7,288 bases of DNA. Origin: Actinomycetes bacterium. GTDB lineage: Bacteria; Actinomycetota; Acidimicrobiia; Acidimicrobiales; RAAP-2. Below are positions 1 to 5,550 of this stretch, piece after piece. The notes under the pieces were generated by a model. That model searched no databases and was not told the origin of the DNA. It worked only from the letters and a program-made list of their open reading frames with translations. Made by a program: the position numbers and the translations under genes. How positions within the stretch are numbered: the first letter of the stretch is position 1; every line of letters starts with the position of its first letter. The stretch is from assembly GCA_021781315.1 (NCBI GenBank), contig JAJXXB010000190.1:1-7288 (forward strand). The letters are read 5' to 3'.

Positions 1-4
1 CCGT

Positions 5-10
5 TACACT
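5..10 (+). promoter_or_regulatory. Possible -10 element (TACACT) for a leaderless MFS transcript
   Basis: TACACT fits the actinobacterial -10 pattern TAnnnT and ends 6 nt before the ATG at 17. A transcript starting about 7 nt downstream would begin at or next to the start codon. No purine-rich Shine-Dalgarno lies between it and the ATG. The -35 region is outside the window, so this rests on one hexamer and its spacing. Confidence 0.25.
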
Positions 11-16
11 CGCGAA

Positions 17-1456
17 ATGTCCAAGCCCAAGAAGGCGCACCGCCACGCCCCCGACTGGATCATCCTCACCATCGCCTGCCTGGCGCAGTTCATGGTGGTC
101 CTCGACGTCTCCATCGTCAACGTCGCGCTGCCCTCGATGCAGCGCGACCTGCACTTCACCATCGACAGCGCCCAGTGGGTGGTGAACGCCTACGTCTTGA
201 CCTTCGCGGGCTTTCTCCTGCTCGGGGGGCGCGCCGCGGACATCTTCGGGCGACGGCGCGTGTATCTCACCGGGCTGACCGTCTTTACCATCGCGAGCAT
301 CGGCGCCGGCTTCGCCGCGACGGGCACCCAGATCGTCGCGGTGCGCGCATTGCAGGGCATCGGCGGGGCCATCCTCTCGCCGGCGACCCTGACCATCATC
401 GTCACGACCTTCCACGGCAAGCGCCTGCCCCGCGCGCTCGGGCTCTGGAGCGCGGTGGCTGGCGCCGGCGGCGCGGTCGGCGGCCTGCTCGGCGGGATCC
501 TGACCGGCTGGGTCTCCTGGCGCTGGGTCTTCTTCATCAACGTCCCCTTCGGGATCCTCGCCGGCGTGCTGGCGCTGGGGTACCTGCGCGAGATGCGCAA
601 CCGCGACGCCGCGGTCAAGCTCGACGTCGCCGGCGCGGTGCTGGTGACCGGCTCGCTCGCCGCCTTGATCTACGGCGTCGTGAGCACGACCACGGTCGTG
701 AACGGAACGACGCTGGGCTGGACGGCCACCTCGACGCTGCTGTGGTTCCTCGGCGCCGCGGTCGGCCTGGCCGCCTTCTTCATCTGGGAGACCCAGGTCG
801 CGAGCCACCCGCTGGTGCCGCTGCGCATGTTCCACGTCCGCTCGCTCTCCATGGCGAACCTGGTGATGCTGCTCATCGGCGGCGCGTTCTTCTCGATGTG
901 GTACTTCCTCACCTTCTACTACCAGTACATCCTCGGATACGGCGCGGTGAAGACGGGCTTCGCGTTCCTGCCGATGGCGCTCGCCATCATCGTGGGCGCC
1001 CAGACGAGCTCGCGACTGCTGCCCAAGCTGCACGCGCGGCCCCTGCTGCTGATCGGCACGTCGCTGGCGACGTTGGGATTTCTCTGGCTGTCGCGCATCG
1101 GCGTGCACTCCTCCTACGCCGTCGACGTCGTGGCACCGTCGGTCGCCTGCGCGCTGGCCATGGGCGTCCTGTTCACCCCCCTCGCCTCGGCCGCCACCAC
1201 CGGCGTCGACCGCGCCGACGCCGGCCTGGCCTCGGGAGTGCTGAACACCTCGCGCCAGCTGGGCGGCTCACTGGGCCTGGCCGTGCTGGGCACTTTGGCC
1301 GCCGACGCGTCGGCCCGCTTCACCCTTCCCACGAGCGCGGCGGCCCTCACGTCGGGCTACGAGCGTGCGTTCCAGGTCTCGGCGGGGATCACCCTGGTCG
1401 CCCTCGCGGCCAGCCTCGCCGTGCCGCGGGTCATCGAGGCCCACCCGAACCACTGA
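17..1456 (+). CDS. MFS transporter, DHA2 (EmrB/QacA) family, 14 membrane helices
   Basis: A 479-residue inner-membrane secondary transporter, most likely a proton-coupled exporter of drugs or other small amphipathic compounds. Seen in the sequence: the DHA2 motif LDVSIVNVALP at residues 29-39 in helix 1; motif A (GGRAADIFGRRR, 70-81) in the loop after helix 2; motif B around R110 (VRALQG); a motif-C-like glycine-rich helix at 147-160, followed by WRWVFFINVPFG (168-179), typical of the family. Hydrophobic stretches fit about 14 helices, and the length is usual for DHA2. In motif C a Gly (G156) replaces the usual Pro; as I recall, many actinobacterial members show this. The ATG at 17 is chosen because the family-typical N-terminus starts there. 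The frame stays open to the window edge, so a start further upstream cannot be excluded. No Shine-Dalgarno is visible. The substrate cannot be read from sequence. The next gene begins 108 bp downstream, and no terminator hairpin follows the stop. Confidence 0.93.
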   Translation: MSKPKKAHRHAPDWIILTIACLAQFMVVLDVSIVNVALPSMQRDLHFTIDSAQWVVNAYVLTFAGFLLLGGRAADIFGRRRVYLTGLTVFTIASIGAGFAATGTQIVAVRALQGIGGAILSPATLTIIVTTFHGKRLPRALGLWSAVAGAGGAVGGLLGGILTGWVSWRWVFFINVPFGILAGVLALGYLREMRNRDAAVKLDVAGAVLVTGSLAALIYGVVSTTTVVNGTTLGWTATSTLLWFLGAAVGLAAFFIWETQVASHPLVPLRMFHVRSLSMANLVMLLIGGAFFSMWYFLTFYYQYILGYGAVKTGFAFLPMALAIIVGAQTSSRLLPKLHARPLLLIGTSLATLGFLWLSRIGVHSSYAVDVVAPSVACALAMGVLFTPLASAATTGVDRADAGLASGVLNTSRQLGGSLGLAVLGTLAADASARFTLPTSAAALTSGYERAFQVSAGITLVALAASLAVPRVIEAHPNH

Positions 1457-1488
1457 TTCGCCCCACCGCCGCGTCCAATCAGGGATAG

Positions 1489-1502
1489 TGTCACCTGTGA
1501 CA
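1489..1502 (+). promoter_or_regulatory. Perfect inverted repeat TGTCAC-CT-GTGACA, candidate operator
   Basis: Two perfect 6-bp arms separated by 2 bp lie 62 bp upstream of the binding-protein start, in the only sizeable gap before the importer genes. A symmetric site of this size suits a dimeric helix-turn-helix regulator. It overlaps one -10-like hexamer (TAGTGT, 1486-1491) and lies upstream of another (TAGCGT, 1535-1540), so it could mediate repression or activation. I cannot assign it to a known regulator. No regulator gene is in the window. Confidence 0.45.
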
Positions 1503-1534
1503 ACCTGAACAGCGAAATGCCCGGTCGGAGGCGC

Positions 1535-1540
1535 TAGCGT
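1535..1540 (+). promoter_or_regulatory. Weak -10-like hexamer (TAGCGT) upstream of the BMP gene
   Basis: TAGCGT fits TAnnnT and would give a start point near 1547, leaving a short leader of about 18 nt that still contains the Shine-Dalgarno at 1554-1558. No convincing -35 box lies 16-18 bp upstream. It sits inside the 8-bp palindrome CGCTAGCG (1532-1539). The alternative TAGTGT at 1486-1491 overlaps the inverted repeat. Neither promoter is secure. Confidence 0.22.
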
Positions 1541-1553
1541 TCGACGATCCTTT

Positions 1554-1558
1554 GGAGG
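1554..1558 (+). promoter_or_regulatory. Shine-Dalgarno (GGAGG) that decides the BMP protein start
   Basis: GGAGG, followed by a further GA, lies 6 nt before the ATG at 1565 and 12 nt before the in-frame ATG at 1571. The 6-nt spacing favours 1565. The two choices differ only by Met-His at the start of the signal peptide. Confidence 0.7.
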
Positions 1559-1564
1559 GATTGA

Positions 1565-2674
1565 ATGCATATGGGAGAGAAATTTGGTGCTCGCCGCCTG
1601 TCCACGACGCTCGTTAGCGCGTCGCTGGTACTCGGGGCCCTCACCGTTGGCACTGTTGCCACGACCATGTCGGCGTCGGCCGCCACGTCGTTCAAGGCCT
1701 GCGTCGTCACCGACACCGGTGGCATCAACGACAAGTCCTTCAACGCCTCAGCCTGGAAGGGACTGCAGGACGCCAAGAAGGTGTACAAGAACATGACGAT
1801 CAAGTACCTGTCGTCGACCTCGTCGACCGACTACGTGCCCAACATCAACAACTTCGTGCACCAGGGCTGCGGCATCATCGTGACCGTCGGCTTCCTGATG
1901 GACCAGGCGACCGCCCAGGCCGCCAACGCCCACCCCCAGCAGAGGTTCGCGATCGTTGACGACGCGCCCAAGACCAAGAGCAAGAACGTGCTCGCGCTGC
2001 AGTACGAGACGGACCAGGGCGGCTTCCTCGGCGGCATCCTCGCGGCCGGCATGACCAAGACCGGCACGGTCGCCACCTACGGCGGTATGAACTTCCCGGC
2101 GGTGACGCTCTACATGAACGGCTTCGTCGCGGGGGTTCGCTACTACGACAAGACGTACGGCGCCAAGGTCAAGGCCCTCGGCTGGACGCCCGCCAAGGGC
2201 GCCTGCTCGCTCGCGACCTGCAACGGCACGGGCAGCTTCATCGGCAACTTCACCGACCAGACCGCGGGTAAGACGTTGACCACCAACTTCTTCTCCCAGG
2301 GTGCGGACATCGTCTTCCCGGTCGCCGGTTCGGTCGGTCTGGGCTCGGTGGCGGCCGCTCAGCAGGCCGGCAAGGGCCACAGCGTCATGTGGGTGGACTC
2401 CAACGGCTGCACCTCGGACCCGACGGACTGCTCGTGGTTCGTGGGCACGGTCGCCAAGGGCGTCGAGTCCTCGGTGGAGGCCGCGGTCCTCTCGGCCGCC
2501 AAGGGCACCTTCAAGGGTGGCACCTACCTCGGCACGCTGAAGAACAACGGCACGGCCCTCGAGTACGGCGGCATCTCGGTGCCGGCCGCCCTCAAGGCCA
2601 AGATCGCCGCGGCCAAGGCCAAGATCATCGCCGGCTCGCTCTCGGTGAACCCGAACAGCTACCCCGCGAAGTAA
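1565..2674 (+). CDS. BMP (PnrA/NupN-type) nucleoside ABC transporter substrate-binding protein
   Basis: A 369-residue extracytoplasmic binding protein of the basic membrane protein family, which captures nucleosides for an ABC importer in characterised members (Treponema PnrA, Lactococcus BmpA, Bacillus NupN). An N-terminal Sec signal is visible: basic residues around R10-R11, a hydrophobic core at about 14-32, and an ASA-A signal peptidase I site at 39/40. The mature domain opens with the family hallmark VTDTGGINDKSFN (48-60). Other family segments are GCGIIVTVGF (101-110), FAIVDD (128-133), QGGFLGGILAAGM (151-163) and VMWVDSNG (274-281), whose aspartate region usually contacts the ligand. 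The C-terminus ends in a Lys/Ala-rich helix (341-357). There is no lipobox: the first cysteine, C46, follows SFKA. Six cysteines occur in the mature part (46, 102, 214, 219, 282, 289), with 214/219 and 282/289 close enough for disulfides. It is the first gene of the importer set and is followed by a hairpin. The family is clear; the ligand is inferred. Confidence 0.94.
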   Translation: MHMGEKFGARRLSTTLVSASLVLGALTVGTVATTMSASAATSFKACVVTDTGGINDKSFNASAWKGLQDAKKVYKNMTIKYLSSTSSTDYVPNINNFVHQGCGIIVTVGFLMDQATAQAANAHPQQRFAIVDDAPKTKSKNVLALQYETDQGGFLGGILAAGMTKTGTVATYGGMNFPAVTLYMNGFVAGVRYYDKTYGAKVKALGWTPAKGACSLATCNGTGSFIGNFTDQTAGKTLTTNFFSQGADIVFPVAGSVGLGSVAAAQQAGKGHSVMWVDSNGCTSDPTDCSWFVGTVAKGVESSVEAAVLSAAKGTFKGGTYLGTLKNNGTALEYGGISVPAALKAKIAAAKAKIIAGSLSVNPNSYPAK

Positions 2675-2700
2675 CCGACGTCGCGCTCGCGACAACAACG

Positions 2701-2733
2701 AAGGGCCCGGGTTCGAAAGGACCCGGGCCCTTT
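2701..2733 (+). terminator. Strong GC-rich hairpin with GAAA tetraloop between the BMP and ATPase genes
   Basis: AAGGGCCCGGGT (2701-2712) pairs perfectly with ACCCGGGCCCTT (2721-2732). A T-G wobble (2713/2720) and a C-G pair (2714/2719) extend the stem to 14 pairs closing a GAAA loop (2715-2718), a stable GNRA tetraloop. Only a short T run (TTT, 2731-2733, partly in the stem) follows, so termination is probably incomplete. It starts 26 nt after the BMP stop. In binding-protein operons such a hairpin commonly lets some readthrough into the membrane-component genes and protects the upstream mRNA. Because the stem is near-symmetric it could also form on the minus strand, where no gene needs it. 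Confidence 0.85.
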
Positions 2734-2742
2734 CGCCGTGGC

Positions 2743-2748
2743 TACGAT
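2743..2748 (+). promoter_or_regulatory. Possible -10 element (TACGAT) just before the ATPase start
   Basis: TACGAT fits TAnnnT and ends 8 nt before the ATG at 2757, so a transcript could start at or within a couple of bases of that codon. The competing ribosome-binding sequence AAGGA (2749-2753) sits only 3 nt from the ATG, which is close for a Shine-Dalgarno. The corresponding -35 position falls inside the terminator stem and does not resemble a consensus. An independent promoter here would uncouple the ATPase and permeases from the BMP gene. Confidence 0.3.
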
Positions 2749-2756
2749 AAGGATCC

Positions 2757-4268
2757 ATGCGCCTGGAACTTCGAGGGATCACGAAGCGTTTCGGTTCCTT
2801 CACGGCGAATGATCGCATCGACCTGACGGTCGAGCCGGGTCAGATCCACTCGCTGCTCGGTGAGAACGGCGCGGGCAAGACCACACTGATGAACGTCCTC
2901 TTCGGACTGCTACATCCCGACGAGGGCGAGATCCTGCTCGACGGCACCCCGGTGCGCTTCGCGGACTCCGGGGACGCCGTGCGCCGCGGGATCGGCATGG
3001 TGCACCAGCACTTCATGCTCGTGCCCGTCTTCTCGGTGACCGAGAACGTCGTCCTGGGCTTCGAGCCGACCAAGTCGCTCAATCGCGTGGACTACAAGCG
3101 CGCCACCGAGGACATCGTGCGACTCTCGGAGCAGTTCAACCTCCAGGTCGACCCCGACGCGACCGTCGAGAACCTGCCCGTCGGGCTCCAGCAGCGGGTC
3201 GAGATCTTGAAGGCCTTGTCGCGCGACGCCGAGCTGCTGATCCTGGACGAGCCCACCGCGGTGCTCACCCCGCAAGAGACCGACGCGTTGATGGCCATCA
3301 TGCGCTCGCTCGCGGCCGCGGGCAAGTCGATCCTCTTCATCACCCACAAGCTCAAAGAGGTGCGCGCCGTCGCCGACGTCATCACGGTGATCCGCAACGG
3401 CCGCGTGGTGGGATCGGCTGAACCCACCGCGACCGAAGCCGAGCTGGCGTCGATGATGGTCGGACGCGAGGTGGAGCTGACCGTCGAGAAGTCGGCCTTC
3501 AATCCCGGCGAGAGCGTGTTCGAGATTCGCGACCTCGTGGTGCGCGACGACCGCGGTCTGGTGAAGGTGAACGGCGTCTCCCTCGACGTGCGCGCCGGCG
3601 AGATCATGGCCCTGGCCGGCGTCCAGGGCAACGGCCAGACCGAGCTCGTCGAGGCCATCGCCGGCATGCGCCACGTGGAGTCGGGCACGATTCTCCTGAA
3701 CGGACGCGACGTCACCAACCTGACCCCGCGCGAGGTGCTCGACGCCGGCCTCGGCCACATCCCCGAGGACCGTCAGCGCGACGGACTGGTCATGTCGATG
3801 TCGGTGGCGGACAACCTGGTGCTCAACACCCCGCGCCGCGCACCCTTCGCGCGCCGCGGCACCCGAAATCTCACCGCGGTGCACGACAACGCCGAGAAGC
3901 TGGTGCGCGACTTCGACATCCGCACGACGTCGGTGGACGAGCCGGTGGCCTCCCTCTCCGGCGGGAATCAGCAGAAGGTGATCGTCGCGCGAGAGCTCTC
4001 GCGCCCCCTGGAGTTCCTCATGGCCTCCCAGCCGACGCGGGGGCTCGACGTCGGATCGATCGAATACGTGCACCGCCAGATGGTCGGTCACCGCAACCAG
4101 GGCAACGCCGCCCTGATCGTCTCCTCCGAGCTCGACGAGGTGCTCGCGCTGGGTGATCGCATCGCGGTCATGTTCGACGGGCGCATCAGCGGCATCGTCG
4201 ACCCCGGCACCAGCCGCGAGACCATCGGGCTCCTGATGGCCGGCACCACCGAGGCCGCCGGTGAGTGA
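2757..4268 (+). CDS. Fused double-domain ABC ATPase of a BMP/nucleoside importer (NupO-like)
   Basis: A 503-residue cytoplasmic protein with two tandem nucleotide-binding domains that powers the importer. Domain 1 (about 1-240): Walker A GENGAGKT (35-42), Q-loop Q84, a degenerate signature PVGLQQR (141-147), Walker B LLILDEPT (160-167) and switch H197. Domain 2 (about 255-495): a Walker A in which Gln replaces Lys (GVQGNGQTE, 288-296, Q294), a full LSGGNQQ signature (400-406), and a Walker B with Ser-Gln in place of Asp-Glu (MASQPTRGLD, 422-431). This asymmetry (good Walker A/B in one half, good signature in the other) is usual for the sugar/nucleoside group (RbsA, MglA, YufO/NupO). It implies one competent composite ATP site, formed by domain 1 Walker motifs and domain 2 signature. 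The start is well fixed: an in-frame TAA lies 9 nt upstream (2748-2750) and the protein begins at the first beta strand. The last 8 bp overlap permease 1. Confidence 0.95.
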   Translation: MRLELRGITKRFGSFTANDRIDLTVEPGQIHSLLGENGAGKTTLMNVLFGLLHPDEGEILLDGTPVRFADSGDAVRRGIGMVHQHFMLVPVFSVTENVVLGFEPTKSLNRVDYKRATEDIVRLSEQFNLQVDPDATVENLPVGLQQRVEILKALSRDAELLILDEPTAVLTPQETDALMAIMRSLAAAGKSILFITHKLKEVRAVADVITVIRNGRVVGSAEPTATEAELASMMVGREVELTVEKSAFNPGESVFEIRDLVVRDDRGLVKVNGVSLDVRAGEIMALAGVQGNGQTELVEAIAGMRHVESGTILLNGRDVTNLTPREVLDAGLGHIPEDRQRDGLVMSMSVADNLVLNTPRRAPFARRGTRNLTAVHDNAEKLVRDFDIRTTSVDEPVASLSGGNQQKVIVARELSRPLEFLMASQPTRGLDVGSIEYVHRQMVGHRNQGNAALIVSSELDEVLALGDRIAVMFDGRISGIVDPGTSRETIGLLMAGTTEAAGE

Positions 4269-5550
4269 CGTGGCAACCGAGCCGACGCCGTCCAGCGCGG
4301 CGAACGAGCCCGCGACGCCGTCGCGGCGCCGCTGGCGTCTCAACTCCCGCAGCCCGATCATGATCACCTTCTACGCCCTGATCCTGGGCCTCGCCGTCGG
4401 CGCCCTCGTGATCATCACCACGACCCCCGCGGTCCTCGACGCCTGGCGCGGGATCTTTCACAGCGGCGGCGCGGTCTTCCACGCTCTCAAGGTGACGTGG
4501 GACAACGTCGGCGCCGCCTATCGCGCGATGTTCAACGGCGCCGTGGTGAATCCGGCCAACCTCTGGCACTCCATCACGACCGGCCAGAACTGGGAGGCGA
4601 CGCTCACCCCGCTCTCCGAGACCCTCACCTACGCGACGCCCCTGATCATCACGAGCCTCGGCGTGGGCATCGCGTTCCAAACGGGACTGTTCAACATCGG
4701 CGCCAACGGCCAGGCGGTGCTCGGTGGCGTGGCGGGGGCGATGTTCGGCTCGATGGTCCACATGCCGATGTTCCTGCACCTGCCCCTCACGCTGCTGTGC
4801 GGCTTCGCCGGCGGGGCGATCGCCGGCCTGGTGCCGGGCGTCTTGAAGGCCTACACCGGGGCCCACGAGGTGATCGTCACGATCATGTTCAACTACGTGA
4901 TCTACGCCTTCCTCCTCTTCTCGGTGCTCTCGACCCCGTTCCAGCTGCCCGGACAGCAGAACGACATCTCGCGCACCATCGATCCGTCGGCCCAGCTGCA
5001 CCCGCTCTTCGGCGCGGCCTCGGGTCTGCGGGTGAACTACGGCGTCGTGGTCGCCGCCCTGGTGGTGGCCTTCGCCTGGTGGTTCCTCGAGCGCTCCTCG
5101 ATGGGATTCGACTTTCGCGTGACCGGCGCGAACCCGGCCGCGGCCAAGGCCTCAGGCATCAACGCGAAGGTCGTCATCATCCTGGTCTTCGTGATTTCGG
5201 GCGGACTGTCGGGCCTTGCGGGCATCGTCCAGGCGGCATCGACGACCCACTACATCGACGGCGGGTTCTTGATCGGTAGCGCCGGGATCGGTTTCACCGC
5301 GATCACGGTGGCGCTGCTCGGACGCAACAAGCCCGGCGGCATCGTGTGGGCCTCGCTGCTCTTCGCCGCGCTCGGGGTGGGTGGACGCGCCATGCAGGGC
5401 ACGACCGGCATCCCCCTCGATCTCGCCTCGGTGATCCAGTCGGCGATCGTCTTGTTCGTGGCCACGCCCGTGCTGGTCAAGGAGATCTTCCGCCTGCGCT
5501 CGGCCCCGGTCGTCAAGCTCGAACTCGCCACGAAGGGATGGGGCGCATGA
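4261..5550 (+). CDS. Nucleoside ABC transporter permease 1 (NupP/YufP-like, BPD_transp_2 family)
   Basis: A 429-residue integral membrane subunit, one half of the channel. It starts at GTG 4261, inside the end of the ATPase gene, with GAGG (4251-4254) 6 nt upstream, so translation is probably coupled. The N-terminus (1-30) is Ser/Pro/Thr-rich and then basic (RRRWR, 22-26), as expected for a cytoplasmic tail. A first helix spans about 33-54, and a mostly hydrophilic segment follows (55-115). The conserved core starts near 117 (SETLTYATPLIITSLG). The family hallmark GLFNIGANGQ lies at 142-151; the usual residue at position 149 is Glu. EVIVTIMFNYV (203-213), FRVTGANPAAAKASGIN (285-301) and SGGLSGLAG (313-321) follow. 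About ten hydrophobic segments can be drawn. It is longer than NupP-type proteins, which are about 350 residues, mainly through residues 1-115. The gene overlaps permease 2 by ATGA. Confidence 0.93.
   Translation: MSDVATEPTPSSAANEPATPSRRRWRLNSRSPIMITFYALILGLAVGALVIITTTPAVLDAWRGIFHSGGAVFHALKVTWDNVGAAYRAMFNGAVVNPANLWHSITTGQNWEATLTPLSETLTYATPLIITSLGVGIAFQTGLFNIGANGQAVLGGVAGAMFGSMVHMPMFLHLPLTLLCGFAGGAIAGLVPGVLKAYTGAHEVIVTIMFNYVIYAFLLFSVLSTPFQLPGQQNDISRTIDPSAQLHPLFGAASGLRVNYGVVVAALVVAFAWWFLERSSMGFDFRVTGANPAAAKASGINAKVVIILVFVISGGLSGLAGIVQAASTTHYIDGGFLIGSAGIGFTAITVALLGRNKPGGIVWASLLFAALGVGGRAMQGTTGIPLDLASVIQSAIVLFVATPVLVKEIFRLRSAPVVKLELATKGWGA

Noticed and set aside
175..1488. Plus-strand open frame of 437 codons inside the MFS gene
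   Set aside because: Extremely Arg-rich translation in the +2 frame of a clear membrane transporter; no motif and no ribosome-binding site.
1532..1539. 8-bp palindrome CGCTAGCG
   Set aside because: Too short to stand alone as an operator or hairpin; noted only because it overlaps a weak -10-like hexamer.
2593..2626. 13-bp direct repeat (CAAGGCCAAGATC) at a 21-bp period in the BMP gene
   Set aside because: It encodes a seven-residue periodic Lys/Ala helix (KAKIAAAKAKI) near the C-terminus, a usual feature of the family; protein helix periodicity explains it.
1748..2818. Minus-strand open frame of 356 codons opposite the BMP gene
   Set aside because: Arg/Gly/Val/His-rich composition with no motif; it also runs through the terminator hairpin. 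It is a shadow of the BMP reading frame.
3618..4052. Loss of Walker A Lys and catalytic Glu in the second ATPase domain, as a sign of decay
   Set aside because: Gln for Lys in GNGQTE and Ser-Gln in the Walker B region are normal for RbsA/NupO-type fused ATPases, and the signature motif of that domain is intact.
2910..4367. Long minus-strand open frame of 485 codons opposite the ATPase gene
   Set aside because: Its translation is rich in His, Arg, Gly and Asp with no recognisable domain, and it lies fully antisense to a clear ABC ATPase and the start of permease 1. Such frames are common in GC-rich genes.
5346..5546. Upstream in-frame extension of permease 2
   Set aside because: The extra 67 residues are Arg-rich and overlap the conserved C-terminal coding of permease 1. 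The ATG at 5547 with the ATGA overlap and Shine-Dalgarno spacing is far more likely.
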